Source: Clostridium sp. (GTDB taxonomy: Bacteria; Bacillota; Clostridia; Clostridiales; Clostridiaceae). Taken from it: a stretch of DNA of 64,000 nucleotides. A model generated the notes under the pieces. The model saw only the letters and a program-made list of their open reading frames with translations, did no database searches and was not told where the DNA came from. The number at the start of each line of letters is the position of its first letter. Within the stretch, counting starts at the first letter, position 1. Positions 33,771-47,430 of this stretch are shown here, piece after piece. A program made the translations under genes and the position numbers. The DNA is taken from contig NZ_JAKVOI010000001.1 of the NCBI RefSeq assembly GCF_022482905.1, positions 2,605,958-2,669,957 on the forward strand, given 5' to 3'.

Positions 33771-35927
33771 TTAAGCTTCAAAATCCAGAGTTTCCACATC
33801 TGCTATCTGTTCCTCCTGCTGTTTTACCAGTTCAAAATAAATTTCATGAGCGGCTAAATCCACCTTCAATACCTGTATCCTTACCTCGTCACCCAATTTG
33901 TAGATTTTCCTGGACTTTTCTCCCATAAGTGAAAGATGCCTGTCATCATATATATAATAATCATCCGTCATAGTGCTCAAGTGCACCAGGCCTTCTATTG
34001 TATTTTCAAGTTCCACGAACATCCCGAAGTTGGTTACAGATGATACTATTCCATTATACTCTTCACCTATTCTCTTGCTCATATACTCCGCCTTTTTCAG
34101 ATCATCCACTTCTCTTTCGGCATCCTGGGCGATTCTTTCCATTTCAGAAGACTGCCTTGCTGCATAATCCACTTTTACATCAAGACTTTTTATCTCTTTT
34201 TCATCCAGTTTTCCATTTATAAATTCTTTGATTATCCTGTGGATAATGAGATCAGGATATCTTCTTATAGGTGAAGTAAAATGACAGTAGTACTTTGCGG
34301 CCAGGCCAAAGTGCCCGGTACATTTTGGAGAATATCTGGCCTGCTTCATGGATCTCAAAAGCAGCGTACTGACTACAGTTTCTTCCTTTTGGCCCTTTAC
34401 TTTTTCTAAAATTCCCTGAAGCACTTTTGGATTTACTTCCTGTCCCCATTTTATAGTATACCCCAGGTTGTGAACAAATTCATTGAAATGCATGAGCTTT
34501 TCCTCGTCGGGATCTTCATGTATCCTGTATACAAAAGGCATATTTGTCCAGAACATATGCTCCGCTATAGTTTCATTGCATACAAGCATGAATTCCTCTA
34601 TTATGTGGTTTGAAATTCCTCTTTCAGCAGGTTTTATTTCTACAGGTCTTCCCAGTTCATCAAGTTTTATACTGCATTCCGTGAAGTCAAAATCCACAGC
34701 ACCCCTGAGCATTCTCTTCTTGTAGAGTATCTTGGCAAGTTCCTCCATAAGCTTAAAGGTGGATACAAGATAACCGTATCTTCCCATTACCCTTTCATCT
34801 TCACCTTCCAGTATTTTGGTCACATCCGTATATGTCATTCTTTCACTCGTTCTTATTATACTCTCTACAATCTTATGATCTATAACCTTGCCTGTATCGT
34901 TTATTTCCATGAGGCAGCTGAGAGTAAGTCTGTCAATCTTGGGATTCAAGCTGCATATTCCATTGGACAACTTTTTAGGCAGCATAGGTATGACCCTGTC
35001 AATCAGATACACAGATGTACCCCTTCTCAGTGCTTCCCTGTCAAGGGGACTTTTATCCTTCACGTAATTGGATACATCCGCTATATGAACACCCAAATAA
35101 AAATTTCCATTGGGGAGTCTTTCAAGAGATACTGCATCGTCCAGATCCTTTGCATCTTCACCATCTATCGTAACTATGGTAAGATCCCTCAGATCCTCCC
35201 TCCTCTCGTATTCTTCCTCCGGAATTTTATCCGGTATGGATTCAGCATAACTTTCAACCTTTGCCGGAAATTCTTCCGGAAGATCATTCTTTTTGATTAT
35301 AGTCAGAATGTCTATTCCCTTTTCACTTTTCTTTCCAAGTACATTTATTATCTTGCCCTCCGGATTTCTTCTTCCGTCAGGCCATTCAGTTATCTCTACA
35401 ATCACTACATCTCCTGTAGATGCAGTTTTTTTACAATTTTTAGGGATGAATATATCCTGGTATATCCTCTTTTCCTCCGGTACTACAAAGCCAAAATTTC
35501 TGCTGTCCTCAAAAGTACCTACAACTGTTTTATTGGCCCGTTCAATTATCCTTATTATTTCTCCTTCACACTTTTTGCCGTTGTTTTCCTTTTTCAAAAT
35601 CCTGACTATGACTTTATCACCGTTCATAGCCCCGTTCAGGCCAGAAATGGGAATAAATACATCCACTCCATCCTCGGGTATGACAAAGCCAAAACCCTTC
35701 TGGTGGCCCTGAAATTTTCCTATTACAAGTCCCATCCTTTCAGGTACTCCATATCTGCTTGTTCTGGTCTTTACTATATAACCTTCTTTTTCCATATTCC
35801 TGAGTATTTTCTTGAATTCCTTCTTCTCATCCTTTCTTATTGCAAAAACTTTTTCAAGTTCTTTTATATCCATAGGCTTATATGCCTTTTCTTTCATAAA
35901 ATTTAAAATTGTTTCCGTTATATTCAT
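33771..35927 (-). CDS. rnr: Ribonuclease R
   Basis: A 718-aa 3'-to-5' exoribonuclease. The N-terminal winged helix is followed by cold-shock domains ([16 protein letters not shown] and [15 protein letters not shown]), the RNB catalytic domain with the metal-binding aspartates in [15 protein letters not shown], and a C-terminal S1 domain ([17 protein letters not shown]). RNase R degrades structured RNA and works with tmRNA-SmpB on non-stop mRNA, which fits its place before smpB. The ATG at 35927 follows AGGTGG. Confidence 0.96.
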   Translation of the reverse strand: MNITETILNFMKEKAYKPMDIKELEKVFAIRKDEKKEFKKILRNMEKEGYIVKTRTSRYGVPERMGLVIGKFQGHQKGFGFVIPEDGVDVFIPISGLNGAMNGDKVIVRILKKENNGKKCEGEIIRIIERANKTVVGTFEDSRNFGFVVPEEKRIYQDIFIPKNCKKTASTGDVVIVEITEWPDGRRNPEGKIINVLGKKSEKGIDILTIIKKNDLPEEFPAKVESYAESIPDKIPEEEYERREDLRDLTIVTIDGEDAKDLDDAVSLERLPNGNFYLGVHIADVSNYVKDKSPLDREALRRGTSVYLIDRVIPMLPKKLSNGICSLNPKIDRLTLSCLMEINDTGKVIDHKIVESIIRTSERMTYTDVTKILEGEDERVMGRYGYLVSTFKLMEELAKILYKKRMLRGAVDFDFTECSIKLDELGRPVEIKPAERGISNHIIEEFMLVCNETIAEHMFWTNMPFVYRIHEDPDEEKLMHFNEFVHNLGYTIKWGQEVNPKVLQGILEKVKGQKEETVVSTLLLRSMKQARYSPKCTGHFGLAAKYYCHFTSPIRRYPDLIIHRIIKEFINGKLDEKEIKSLDVKVDYAARQSSEMERIAQDAEREVDDLKKAEYMSKRIGEEYNGIVSSVTNFGMFVELENTIEGLVHLSTMTDDYYIYDDRHLSLMGEKSRKIYKLGDEVRIQVLKVDLAAHEIYFELVKQQEEQIADVETLDFEA

Positions 35928-36042
35928 ATATTTCACCACCTTTTAATATATTGATGTAAATTACACAAAAATATTCAATAATTTCTCAATTGCATAAAAA
36001 TAAATACAGCAGGAACACTCATCTACTGTATTTTAAAAGCAA

Positions 36043-36276
36043 CTATTTTATCAAATTTTGAACTACACATAATACAGCAAATATTATGGCTAGAAAAACA
36101 GTTAACCTGGATAACATTGCTTCAGAAGTTCTGGATTTATTTCTGGAATAAAAGCTCTCAGTTGTCCCGCCAGATATAAATCCACTCAATCCATTTGTCT
36201 TTCCTGGTTGAACAAGTACAACCGCTATCAACAGTATGGATACTATAATCTGCAATATTAAAAGAAAATTATGCAC
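36043..36276 (-). CDS. secG: Preprotein translocase subunit SecG
   Basis: A 77-aa membrane protein with two helices flanking the conserved GLSGFISGGTTESFYSRN loop. SecG joins SecYE to assist protein export. The order secG-rnr-smpB downstream of eno is the classic Firmicute arrangement. Confidence 0.94.
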   Translation of the reverse strand: MHNFLLILQIIVSILLIAVVLVQPGKTNGLSGFISGGTTESFYSRNKSRTSEAMLSRLTVFLAIIFAVLCVVQNLIK

Positions 36277-36365
36277 TAAAATGACCTCCTAATGTTCAAC
36301 ATGGAATATATTTTATCATATATGCGCTTTAATTTCAATTTCCGTGAATTTTCAAATTTCAACAA

Positions 36366-36389
36366 TAGAGCAGGTATAGCACCTGCTCT
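36366..36389 (-). terminator. Hairpin after eno
   Basis: AGAGCAGGT and ACCTGCTCT arms with a five-base loop, 12 bases below the eno stop codon. The T tract is weak, so partial readthrough into secG is possible. Confidence 0.65.
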
Positions 36390-36400
36390 ATTTGTAAATT

Positions 36401-37741
<1,341 letters not shown>

Positions 37742-37765
37742 CTAATACAGAATTTTAATACATAT

Positions 37766-39295
37766 CTATTTAATAAGGCTCTTACCAGTCATCTCCTGCG
37801 GCTTTGCAAGCTTCATTGCATGAAGAATGGTAGGCGCTATGTCTGCAAGTACACCGCCATCTCTCAGCTTAGAGGCATTTTTTGAAACATATACAAATGG
37901 CACTGGATTCGTAGTATGAGCCGTCATAGGCTTCTTAGTAACATAGTCTATTTCCTCTTCTGAATTTCCGTGGTCCGCAGTTATGAACAATGTTCCATTT
38001 TTCTCTAATATCTTGCCCGCAATTTTGCCAAGGCATACATCTACAGCTTCAATTGCCTTTTTTGCAGCCTCAAATATTCCAGTATGTCCAACCATATCAG
38101 GATTTGCAAAATTCAATATAATCATGTCATATTTATCTTCATCAAGCTTTTTCAGAAGTTGATCTGTAACCTCATAGACACTCATTTCAGGCTGCAGATC
38201 ATAGGTTGCAACCTTTGGAGACGGTATGAGAACTCTGTCCTCGTTCTTGTTGGGTTCTTCCACCCCACCATTGAAAAAGAAAGTTACATGTGCATATTTT
38301 TCAGTTTCAGCTATTCTGAGCTGATTTTTTCCCAGACTGCTTACATATTCGCCCAGGGTGTTTTTATAGTGTTCATTTTTAAAGGCCACATCCACATTTT
38401 TGATTTCAGAGTCATACTCGGTCATGGTTACAAATTCCAGATCTAGATTCTCTCTCCTGAATCCGTCAAATTCCCTGTCTACCATAGCTCTTGTAAGCTG
38501 TCTTGCCCTATCCGGCCTGAAATTGAAGAATATGACTGAATCTTCATTTTTTATAGTAGCTACGGGTTTCCCATGTTTTTTTATTACTGCAGGAACTATA
38601 AATTCATCAGTTTTCCCATTTTTATATGAATTATCTATTGCCTCACAAGCACTGTCAGCTTCAGCACCTTTTCCAAGGACAAGTGCATTATATGCGAGTT
38701 CAACTCTCTCCCATCTCCTGTCTCTGTCCATTGCATAGTATCTTCCTGAAACTGAAGCTATCTCACCTATTCCTGTTTGCTTCATATAGTTCTCAATTTC
38801 TTTTATATACTCTTTTGCAGAAGACGGCGGAACATCTCTCCCATCGGTAAAAGCATGAACATATACCTTTTTAAGTCCCCTCTGTTTTGCAAACTTCAAA
38901 AGTCCCTTTAAATGTTCCGAATGTGAATGAACCCCTCCAGGTGATACGAGTCCCATGAGATGAAAATCCGAATTGTTTTCAAGTGCCTGGTCTGCAGCTT
39001 TATTCAAAGCCCAGTTGTGGAAAAAATCTCCGTCTTCTATTGACTTGGTTATCTTGGTAAGGGCCTGGTATATTATTCTTCCCGCACCTATATTCAAATG
39101 ACCGACTTCAGAATTGCCCATCTGTCCATCCGGCAATCCCACACTTAGTCCGCTTGCTCCAAGCTGGGTATGAGGATAGTTGTTGTAGTATTTGTCAAAA
39201 TTTGGTTTGTTCGCTGCTTTAACTGCATTTCCCTCTGTTTTGTCAGAAATACCAAAACCATCAAGTATCATAAGCATTACTGGTGTTTTTTTCAT
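37766..39295 (-). CDS. gpmI: 2,3-bisphosphoglycerate-independent phosphoglycerate mutase
   Basis: A 509-aa two-manganese enzyme interconverting 3- and 2-phosphoglycerate. The phosphatase-domain start [11 protein letters not shown] and the nucleophile serine in [20 protein letters not shown] are visible, as are the metal ligands in [12 protein letters not shown] and [12 protein letters not shown] 39295 follows GGAGG. It lies 24 bases after tpiA. Confidence 0.97.
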   Translation of the reverse strand: MKKTPVMLMILDGFGISDKTEGNAVKAANKPNFDKYYNNYPHTQLGASGLSVGLPDGQMGNSEVGHLNIGAGRIIYQALTKITKSIEDGDFFHNWALNKAADQALENNSDFHLMGLVSPGGVHSHSEHLKGLLKFAKQRGLKKVYVHAFTDGRDVPPSSAKEYIKEIENYMKQTGIGEIASVSGRYYAMDRDRRWERVELAYNALVLGKGAEADSACEAIDNSYKNGKTDEFIVPAVIKKHGKPVATIKNEDSVIFFNFRPDRARQLTRAMVDREFDGFRRENLDLEFVTMTEYDSEIKNVDVAFKNEHYKNTLGEYVSSLGKNQLRIAETEKYAHVTFFFNGGVEEPNKNEDRVLIPSPKVATYDLQPEMSVYEVTDQLLKKLDEDKYDMIILNFANPDMVGHTGIFEAAKKAIEAVDVCLGKIAGKILEKNGTLFITADHGNSEEEIDYVTKKPMTAHTTNPVPFVYVSKNASKLRDGGVLADIAPTILHAMKLAKPQEMTGKSLIK

Positions 39296-39319
39296 ATTTA
39301 CCTCCAAATTGTATTGCGA

Positions 39320-40066
39320 TTAATAATTGACTATTTTCGAGAAGTCCTGTGCTTTTAGACTTGCTCCTCCAATCAATCCTCCGTCTATGTCGGGCTGTGC
39401 CATCTGAGCCTTTATTGTAGCAGGTTTAACGGAACCGCCATATTGAATTCTGGTTTTATCTGCAGTATCTTTTCCATAGAGTTTTGCAATTACACTTCTT
39501 ATGTAGGCTATAGTAGTATTGGCCTGCTCATCCGTAGCTGTCTTTCCCGTACCTATAGCCCATATCGGTTCGTAAGCCACAACCAATTTCTCAACCTGTG
39601 ATTTTTCAAGCCCTGCGAGGTCAAGTTTGATCTGCTTCCCGAGAACCTCTGCAGTTACATCTGCTTCTCTCTCCTCCAGAGTTTCACCGCAGCAGACTAT
39701 TGGAATCAAATTGTGTTCAAAGGCTTTCTTTACCTTTTTGTTTATGGCTTCATCTGTTTCATTGAAATACTGTCTTCTCTCACTGTGTCCAAGTATTACA
39801 TATTCCACACCCATTGTATCCAGCATGGCAGGTGAAACTTCTCCTGTATACGCACCGCTCTCCTCAAAGTGCATATTCTGGGCACCGACCTTTATGTTGG
39901 TACCCTCTGCAGCTTTAATAACTGCATCAAGACACACATAGGGTGGACACACAACTACATCTGCTTTAGCATCCTTTACAAGCGGTTTTAGTTCCTCTAT
40001 TAATTTTGCTGCTTCATCAACAGTTTTGTTCATCTTCCAGTTTCCTGCAATTATTGCCTTTCTCAT
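39320..40066 (-). CDS. tpiA: Triosephosphate isomerase
   Basis: A 248-aa TIM barrel. Substrate lysine in GNWKMNKT, catalytic His in ILGHSERR, the catalytic Glu in [17 protein letters not shown] and the phosphate loop IQYGGSVKP are all present. It lies 32 bases after pgk. Confidence 0.97.
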   Translation of the reverse strand: MRKAIIAGNWKMNKTVDEAAKLIEELKPLVKDAKADVVVCPPYVCLDAVIKAAEGTNIKVGAQNMHFEESGAYTGEVSPAMLDTMGVEYVILGHSERRQYFNETDEAINKKVKKAFEHNLIPIVCCGETLEEREADVTAEVLGKQIKLDLAGLEKSQVEKLVVAYEPIWAIGTGKTATDEQANTTIAYIRSVIAKLYGKDTADKTRIQYGGSVKPATIKAQMAQPDIDGGLIGGASLKAQDFSKIVNY

Positions 40067-40098
40067 TTACACCGATCCCCTTTTATTTTAAATTTTGA

Positions 40099-41295
40099 TT
40101 ACCTGTCATTAAGTGCTGCTATTCCCGGAAGTTCCTTTCCCTCAAGGAATTCAAGTGAAGCTCCGCCACCAGTTGATATATGCGTCATCTTGTCTCCATA
40201 TCCAAGCTGATTGACTGCAGCCGCACTGTCTCCTCCGCCTATTATTGTAGTAGCACCTGATTCTGCCATGGCCTTTGCAACATCATTTGTTCCTTTTGCA
40301 AATTTAGGGAATTCAAATACTCCCATAGGACCATTCCATACAACAGTCTTTGCATTTTTTATTTCATCTGTAAACAGTTCAACAGTTTTAGGTCCTATAT
40401 CCAATCCCATATATCCATCCTTTATATTAGGATCTTCCGTTGTAACAGCTTCTGCATCTGCATCAAACTTATCTGCCGTTACAGTATCCAACGGAAGAAG
40501 CATTTTTACATTTTTTTCTTTTGCCTTGTTGATCATTTCCTTTGCATAATCGATTTTATCTGCTTCAAGCAGAGAATTTCCTATGCTGTATCCAAGCGCC
40601 TTTTCAAAAGTATAGGCCATTCCACCTCCAATTATAAGGGTATCTACTTTTTCAAGCAAATTATTTATAACATTTATCTTGTCTGAAACTTTTGCACCTC
40701 CAAGTATTGCAACAAAAGGTCTTACTGGATTTTCAACTGCATTTCCGAGAAATTTAAGTTCTTTCTGAATCAAGTACCCGCATACAGCTGTATCCAGGAA
40801 TTTTGTAACACCGACAGTGGAACAGTGTGCCCTGTGAGCTGTTCCAAAGGCATCATTTACAAACACATCTGCAAGTGATGCAAGTTCTTCCGAAAAATTG
40901 TCCTTGTTTTTGGTCTCCTCAATTCTATATCTTGTATTCTGGAGCAGTATTACATCTCCATCCTTCATTTTTGCAGCTGCAGCCTTTGCGTTCTCTCCTA
41001 CTACATTATCATCTGCAGCAAATACCACTTCTTTTCCAAGCATTTCAGAGAGTCTTTTAGCAACAGGCGCAAGTGAAAGTTCATGCTTTGGCTCTCCCTT
41101 TGGCTTTCCAAGATGTGAGCACAATATAACCTTAGCACCCTTCTCCACAAGATATTTTATTGTAGGAAGTGCTCCTACCAATCTGTTTTCATCAGTTATC
41201 TTTCCATCCTGAAGCGGTACATTGAAATCACACCTGACGAGCAATTTTTTCCCTTTTACATCTATATCCTCAATTGTCTTCTTGTTAAAAGCCAT
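40099..41295 (-). CDS. pgk: Phosphoglycerate kinase
   Basis: A 398-aa two-domain kinase making ATP from 1,3-bisphosphoglycerate. The N-terminal substrate loop [20 protein letters not shown] and the nucleotide site [13 protein letters not shown] are intact, and GGAKVSDKI links the domains. It is the third gene of the operon, about 107 bases after gap. Confidence 0.97.
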   Translation of the reverse strand: MAFNKKTIEDIDVKGKKLLVRCDFNVPLQDGKITDENRLVGALPTIKYLVEKGAKVILCSHLGKPKGEPKHELSLAPVAKRLSEMLGKEVVFAADDNVVGENAKAAAAKMKDGDVILLQNTRYRIEETKNKDNFSEELASLADVFVNDAFGTAHRAHCSTVGVTKFLDTAVCGYLIQKELKFLGNAVENPVRPFVAILGGAKVSDKINVINNLLEKVDTLIIGGGMAYTFEKALGYSIGNSLLEADKIDYAKEMINKAKEKNVKMLLPLDTVTADKFDADAEAVTTEDPNIKDGYMGLDIGPKTVELFTDEIKNAKTVVWNGPMGVFEFPKFAKGTNDVAKAMAESGATTIIGGGDSAAAVNQLGYGDKMTHISTGGGASLEFLEGKELPGIAALNDR

Positions 41296-41402
41296 AATTA
41301 CACCTCTTTAAAATTTTTTATTTATTTTTGATTTTAACATTAAAGGCCCGGCATCATAGCCTCAACTACAAAACCAGACCTTTCACTATGTTATGCGTTT
41401 AA

Positions 41403-42407
<1,005 letters not shown>

Positions 42408-42452
42408 TTAAACTCCTCCTAAATAATTAAATATTTATAATAAATAAAAAAT

Positions 42453-43484
42453 TTATTGACTGTTTATAAACTCTAAAAGTCTCTTTGCAGCACCCTCATC
42501 CGTAATAAGCACACTGTTATGATTATTTATTTCAGTAGAGAGTATTGCCTCTGCCTTGCCTGATCCCCCTGCAACAGCTATCAGAGTATTTATCTCGTTT
42601 ATTCTGCTGTTCTTTATTCCTATACTTGGAGTTGTATATACTATGTTTCCATTTTTGTTGAAGTAGTATCCGAAGGCTTCACCGACTCCGCCCTTGTCTT
42701 CTATCTCCTTTATCCTGGCATCGCTCAGTCCTCTTCTTCTCGCCATCTTATTGGCTCTTCCCACACCATGTATCAGTATATCTGCGTTATAAATACACTC
42801 CAATACATCCCTTATTGATTTCTCTTTTATCATGGTGCTTATTGCCGATTCACTCAAGTTGTCAGGTACATGAAGCAATTTATATTTTCCATATATTTTT
42901 GTAGCCAGCCTGGCTGCAAGGGTATTTGCCTGAGTTTCAACATTTGCTCCCATGCCGCCCCTTGCCGGCACTACAAGGATATCTTTTACGGAGTTGGTTA
43001 CAGGCATGTTGTCCACTACCTGTTTCATAGTAGAACCCCCTGTAATTGCAATTATATTTCCTTTTTGAAGTATACTTTTCAAATACTTTGCAGCTGCTCT
43101 TCCAATCTCATTCATTATAGTCCTGTCTTCATCACAGTCTCCGGGAACAATTATAACTTTCTTCAACTGAAAGTTTGTCTTTATAGCATCTTCAACTTCT
43201 GAAAGGCCCCTCAATTCATGTATGGATTCTTTAAGTTTCCCTATGATTTCCTCTCCATCCCTCGTTATGGTCATTCCAGAAGTATTTATTTCGATAAATC
43301 CCTGGGTTTTCAAAAAATTAATTTCTGTTCTTACTATCCTTTCACCAATACCCAGATCATTGGCAAGTGTTCTCCTACCAACAGGCTGATTATAGTAGAT
43401 AGTTCTTAAAATATTATATCTCTTTTCCAATAATTCAACTAATTCTGGCACTATTCTCTTCTGTAATTTAAGTACTTCTTCCAC
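42453..43484 (-). CDS. cggR: Central glycolytic genes regulator CggR
   Basis: A 343-aa repressor of the SorC family. It has an N-terminal DNA-binding domain (NQPVGRRTLANDLGIGERIV) and a sugar-phosphate-binding domain with ITGGSTMKQVVDNMP and VVPARGGMGANVETQ. In Bacillus, fructose-1,6-bisphosphate releases it from DNA. The start is a GTG at 43484, seven bases after GGAGG; longer in-frame extensions pass through the operator. It heads the gap-pgk-tpiA-gpmI-eno operon and should regulate itself. Confidence 0.95.
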   Translation of the reverse strand: MEEVLKLQKRIVPELVELLEKRYNILRTIYYNQPVGRRTLANDLGIGERIVRTEINFLKTQGFIEINTSGMTITRDGEEIIGKLKESIHELRGLSEVEDAIKTNFQLKKVIIVPGDCDEDRTIMNEIGRAAAKYLKSILQKGNIIAITGGSTMKQVVDNMPVTNSVKDILVVPARGGMGANVETQANTLAARLATKIYGKYKLLHVPDNLSESAISTMIKEKSIRDVLECIYNADILIHGVGRANKMARRRGLSDARIKEIEDKGGVGEAFGYYFNKNGNIVYTTPSIGIKNSRINEINTLIAVAGGSGKAEAILSTEINNHNSVLITDEGAAKRLLEFINSQ

Positions 43485-43498
43485 AACATCACCTCCTG

Positions 43499-43534
43499 GC
43501 ACGTTATCGTCCCAGCGATATACACATTGTCCCA
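43499..43534 (-). promoter_or_regulatory. CggR operator (two 20-base repeats)
   Basis: The minus strand has TGGGAC at 43534 and again at 43514, exactly 20 bases apart, each followed by ten bases and a second half-site position (TATA, then GTGC). This matches the layout of the Bacillus operator CGGGAC-N6-TGTC-N4 in tandem. It lies between a TATAAT at 43545-43540 and the cggR start. Confidence 0.8.
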
Positions 43535-43614
43535 CTACTATTATAAAACATATACATTTTTTTTTAAATAGTATTTTGAAAAAATATCAAAAAATATGCT
43601 GACTTGAGGAATCT

Positions 43615-44985
43615 TTAGAATCTTTTCCTGCCTTTTGATGATTTTATCCCAAGTTCTTCCCTGTATTTTGCCACAGTTCTTCTTGAAATATTCATATTCT
43701 TTTTATTAATTAGGTTGCATATTGCCTGGTCGGACAGAGGCTTGCTTTTATCTTCACTGTCTATTATTCCTTTAATACTCTTCTTGATGATATATGCAGA
43801 AACATTTTCTTCCCTTGAAGATGTGGAAATACCTGTCGTAAACAAATCCTTTATTTTAACTGTTCCCCTGCTTGTATATATATATTTGTCCCTTATGGCC
43901 CTGCTTATAGTTGACTCATGCATACCAAGACTGTCGGATATGCCTTTTAAAGTCATAGGTTTCAGGTAGTCATCTCCATAATCAAAATAATCCCTCTGAA
44001 GTTGAATTATTCTTTCAAGCACCCTGTATATAGTACTTTTTCTGTGCTGTATGCTTTTCAATAAAAATACCGCACTGTTCAGTTTATCCTTTACATAATC
44101 CACCGCACTTTTATCTTCACTTTTTATTATATTCCTATAGGTAGGATTTATGGTAAGCTTCGGTAATAAATCGTCATTCATAATTATATAGTATTCGTCA
44201 TCAATTTTTTTTATATAAGCATCTGGCATTATATATTTTACTTCCTCGCCAGTATAAAACCCCCTGGATGGTTTGGGGTCCAGCTTTTTTATTATATCCC
44301 CGCATTCCTGGGCCGTCTTTACATCTATATTCAATTTTTTCGCTATTATATTGTACTTGTTCTCGGCAAGCAGTTCCAAATAATTATCTATAATCGCAAT
44401 TACACTTTCATTGTCTATATTCCTTTTTACCAGCTGAATTTTAAGACATTCTTTTAGATCTCTTGCTGCTATACCATCAGGTTCGAGAGATTGTACCAAT
44501 TTTATGCAATAATCGGCAAGTTTATCCGAAATATTAAGTTCATTTTGAATCTCACCTTCCGATATAACCAGGTATCCCCTTCCGTCCACATTTTCTATAA
44601 TATACATGCATATTGCCTTTACGTAATCCTTTTCATCCAAATCTCTTATCTGTTCAATCAAATATTCCTTCAACGATTCTTTTTTTGAAATAAAATTAAA
44701 GGGTGAAACTTCCTCAGTGTTACTTTTTTCATAGCTATGATGGCTGTAATTATCAAATTCAAGATTTTTTATAATTTCTTTATAATCAAGTCTGGTTTTT
44801 TCTCTATCATCATTTTTAAATTCAGCTTCTTTAAAATCAAGAATTGGATTTTCCTGTACTTCTTTTTCAATGTATTCTTGAAGCTCAAAACTTGACATCT
44901 GGAGAAGCCTTACTGAGAGCTGCATCTGTTGTGTCATTACCAATTTCTGTTCCTGAGTTAAATTAAGTCCAAAATTCAGTCCCAT
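43615..44985 (-). CDS. rpoN: RNA polymerase sigma-54 factor
   Basis: A 456-aa sigma factor. The Gln/Leu-rich region I (QEQKLVMTQQMQLSVRLLQM) that contacts activators is at the start; the core-binding and DNA-binding regions follow, and the RpoN box is present as SRRTVAKYREELGIKSS near the end. It is needed for the PTS promoter at 1.4 kb. The ATG at 44985 follows GGAGG. Confidence 0.96.
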   Translation of the reverse strand: MGLNFGLNLTQEQKLVMTQQMQLSVRLLQMSSFELQEYIEKEVQENPILDFKEAEFKNDDREKTRLDYKEIIKNLEFDNYSHHSYEKSNTEEVSPFNFISKKESLKEYLIEQIRDLDEKDYVKAICMYIIENVDGRGYLVISEGEIQNELNISDKLADYCIKLVQSLEPDGIAARDLKECLKIQLVKRNIDNESVIAIIDNYLELLAENKYNIIAKKLNIDVKTAQECGDIIKKLDPKPSRGFYTGEEVKYIMPDAYIKKIDDEYYIIMNDDLLPKLTINPTYRNIIKSEDKSAVDYVKDKLNSAVFLLKSIQHRKSTIYRVLERIIQLQRDYFDYGDDYLKPMTLKGISDSLGMHESTISRAIRDKYIYTSRGTVKIKDLFTTGISTSSREENVSAYIIKKSIKGIIDSEDKSKPLSDQAICNLINKKNMNISRRTVAKYREELGIKSSKGRKRF

Positions 44986-45034
44986 AACTCGCACCTCCAA
45001 CCAACTATTTTAATTATATTATATCATGAAGCTG

Positions 45035-45074
45035 CAAAAAAATTTGCACCATGTAAAAAATCAAAGTGCAAATT
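45035..45074 (-). terminator. Terminator of the degV/trmL unit
   Basis: AATTTGCAC and GTGCAAATT arms, followed on the minus strand by a run of T. It lies between degV and rpoN. Confidence 0.8.
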
Positions 45075-45087
45075 ACAATTGAGCATC

Positions 45088-45927
45088 TCAATAATCCTCC
45101 ACAAAAAACAGTCCGCAGGCGTCTGCCCCGGAGTGTACTCCAACTACACATCCAACTTCACTTTCTATGAAATTGACATTTCGTCTTATCAGCTCATTCC
45201 TAAGAGGATCAAGTATTTCAGTTTTACCCACATGCAGCAATATGGAAACCTCACCTTCTTTTATTCCTTTTCTGTCTATATAGTCCAGCATTGCTTTGAG
45301 AACTTTTTTACTTCCTCTTACCTTATCGGCTACGGCCATCTCTCCATTTTTAGCCTCTATTATTATTTTTATTCCCAGTATATTTCCTATAATGCCTGCT
45401 GTCTTTGACAACCGCCCGCCTTTTACCAGATTATCGAGACTGTTGAATTCAAGAGTGCTTTTGACATGGGGTGAAATTTCCAGAACTTTTTTCTCTATCT
45501 GTTCTATCGTATAGCCGTCCCTTATAAGTTTGGCCGCCTTGATAACCTGAATTCCAAGTCCGGAAGTTACATTAAAGCTGTCTATAACAACTATATCCTT
45601 CATTTCCAGAGCATCTCTGGCAATACAGGCAGACTGATATGTACCACTCATCCTGGAAGACAAGTGAATGGATATTATCTTGCAACCTTCATCAAGATAT
45701 TTTTTATAGCATTTAATGAATATTTGCGGATTTACCTGGGCCGTTGCAGGAAATTCATCACTATTTTTCATTTTTTCAAGAAGCACCGGAAGCTTTATGT
45801 CAATTCCATCCCTATAGGTTGTTTTATCAATAATTACAAATAGGGGAAGCACCTCTATATCATATTTCTCTATTATAAAATCCGGCAGATCAGCTGTACT
45901 ATCAGTAATTAATTTTATTTTGTCCAT
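45088..45927 (-). CDS. DegV-family fatty-acid-binding protein
   Basis: A 279-aa DegV protein. The start KLITDSTADLPDFIIEKYDI and the lipid-carboxylate site SSRMSGTYQSA are typical. Family members (FakB-like) present a bound fatty acid to a kinase for phosphorylation and phospholipid synthesis; the kinase is not nearby. The start follows AAAGGAGGTG, and it lies 16 bases after trmL. Confidence 0.92.
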   Translation of the reverse strand: MDKIKLITDSTADLPDFIIEKYDIEVLPLFVIIDKTTYRDGIDIKLPVLLEKMKNSDEFPATAQVNPQIFIKCYKKYLDEGCKIISIHLSSRMSGTYQSACIARDALEMKDIVVIDSFNVTSGLGIQVIKAAKLIRDGYTIEQIEKKVLEISPHVKSTLEFNSLDNLVKGGRLSKTAGIIGNILGIKIIIEAKNGEMAVADKVRGSKKVLKAMLDYIDRKGIKEGEVSILLHVGKTEILDPLRNELIRRNVNFIESEVGCVVGVHSGADACGLFFVEDY

Positions 45928-45943
45928 AAAATTAACACCTCCT

Positions 45944-46411
45944 TTATTTCATTACAGGAAACTTCATCTGTCTCAATGCCTCATAGGCAACTATTGCAAC
46001 AGTATTTGACAAATTCAAAGAACGGGTGGAAGTATTTATCATGGGAACTCTTATACAATTCTCGCTATTTTCTTCCCTGATGTAGTCAGGAAGGCCACAG
46101 GTTTCTCTACCAAATACTATGAAATCTCCATCTTTATATTCAACATCATGATAATAATTTTTACCATGAGTAGTAGAAAAATAGAATCTACCGTTTTTAT
46201 AATTTTCCCTCAATTCCTCATAGGAATCATACAATGTCAAATCCAAATAAGGCCAGTAATCAAGACCTGCCCTCCTCAAATGTTTTTCATCCAGACTGAA
46301 TCCAAGTGGTTTTATTAAATGAAGCCTGGAACCTGTAAGGACACAGGTCCTGGCTATATTCCCAGTATTTTGAGGTATTTCCGGCTGAAACAGTACTATA
46401 TTTAGGCTCAA
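45944..46411 (-). CDS. trmL: tRNA (cytidine/uridine-34-2'-O)-methyltransferase TrmL
   Basis: A 155-aa SPOUT methyltransferase that methylates the wobble base of leucine tRNAs. The N-terminal LFQPEIPQNTGNIARTC and the knot motifs IVFGRETCGLP and IPM-type VPMINTSTRSLNLSNTVAIV are all present. The start codon is TTG after AGGAGG. Co-transcribed with degV. Confidence 0.94.
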   Translation of the reverse strand: MSLNIVLFQPEIPQNTGNIARTCVLTGSRLHLIKPLGFSLDEKHLRRAGLDYWPYLDLTLYDSYEELRENYKNGRFYFSTTHGKNYYHDVEYKDGDFIVFGRETCGLPDYIREENSENCIRVPMINTSTRSLNLSNTVAIVAYEALRQMKFPVMK

Positions 46412-46504
46412 AATTTTTCCTCCTTTAAAAGTGCAAAACTTGTACCGGACAGTATAAAGTCCTATTAAATATATTACTATATTACAATTATTCAGTCAAA
46501 AAAT

Positions 46505-46545
46505 AAAAAAGATGCTGCTATACAGCCTTGCTCTGCAGCAACATC
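46505..46545 (-). terminator. Terminator overlapping the nucleotidase 3' end
   Basis: On the minus strand GATG-TTGCTGC pairs with GCAGCATC across a loop, then TTTTTTATTTTTT. The stop codon lies within the hairpin. Confidence 0.75.
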
Positions 46546-47105
46546 TCTTCTACCATTTCACGTATCTCATTCCAGCTGAAAACTCTTGTTATATTTTCAT
46601 TCAATGGCTTTCTATTATAATTTGTATCAATCAAAAGAACCTTGAAACCGTATTTTGAAAGCTGGACTGCGTTTTCATAACTATCTTCTATAAAAATATC
46701 ACTTTTAAGTTCCCTCGCCTTGTCAACCTTGTACGGAGTTCCTAAAACAAATACATCATCATAGGGTATTCCATATCTATACAGATAATGATAAGTCAGA
46801 ATTTCCAAATCCTTATCTCTTGCAGTAACAAAATATATATTGTTCTTATTGAACAATTCTTTTATGATACCTACAGCTTCCTCTCTTATAGGTTCGGCAT
46901 CATGAATTTCAAACTTGTTTGTCTCGTAAAATTCAAGATATTCATCTCTTGATACTCCCATAATTCTATCTACATTGTATATTGTAACTTCTTCAGGTTT
47001 TACATTTTTATTAAAATACCTATTTGCACTATCGAGCCAGTAATACGGGTCTGTAATTGTTCCATCAATATCTATACATAAATTAAGACTCTTCAATTTA
47101 TACAT
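46518..47105 (-). CDS. HAD-family 5'-nucleotidase-like hydrolase
   Basis: A 195-aa HAD phosphatase. Motif I is LCIDIDGTITDP, the second conserved element is YFVTARDK, and the acidic motif is DIFIEDSYENA. Length and layout match the YqfW / NT5C deoxynucleotidase-like group. The ATG at 47105 is close to AAGGAG. It has its own terminator and is probably a single gene. Confidence 0.82.
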   Translation of the reverse strand: MYKLKSLNLCIDIDGTITDPYYWLDSANRYFNKNVKPEEVTIYNVDRIMGVSRDEYLEFYETNKFEIHDAEPIREEAVGIIKELFNKNNIYFVTARDKDLEILTYHYLYRYGIPYDDVFVLGTPYKVDKARELKSDIFIEDSYENAVQLSKYGFKVLLIDTNYNRKPLNENITRVFSWNEIREMVEEMLLQSKAV

Positions 47106-47261
47106 CCACTCCTTAAAATCAATTTTAACATATTTTTCGTGCAATAGTACATAATAGTCTACCTGTATAGTAAATGTTACTTACATAGTATATATTATAA
47201 TAAAAGTATTAAAGGAATATTAAACTGAGGTTAGGTTTTTGATAACAATAATTCGGGCAAG

Positions 47262-47289
47262 AAAAAAGACACGTGGCGGTGTCTTTTTT
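47262..47289. repeat. Hairpin, possible terminator
   Basis: AAAAAAGACAC and GTGTCTTTTTT arms with a six-base loop, in the 519-base gap between the nucleotidase and di-Mop genes. No plus-strand gene ends here. The gap holds no ORF I can support; besides this hairpin and the one at 47431-47479 it is plain AT-rich sequence. Confidence 0.5.
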
Positions 47290-47430
47290 CCCCTCTAAGC
47301 TTTTAAACTTAGGACGCATTTTTTTCATTAAGGGATTGGTTTTTTAATAAATATCTAATATATTTTATATATTACTACTAATATTATAAAAAATCAATAC
47401 TTTTTTTGATAAATTAATAAGAAAACTATA

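Noticed and set aside
34875-35906. A 343-codon open frame on the plus strand
   Set aside because: It is antisense to RNase R, whose motifs and start are clear. The translation is rich in Tyr, Phe, Ser and Cys and resembles no family.
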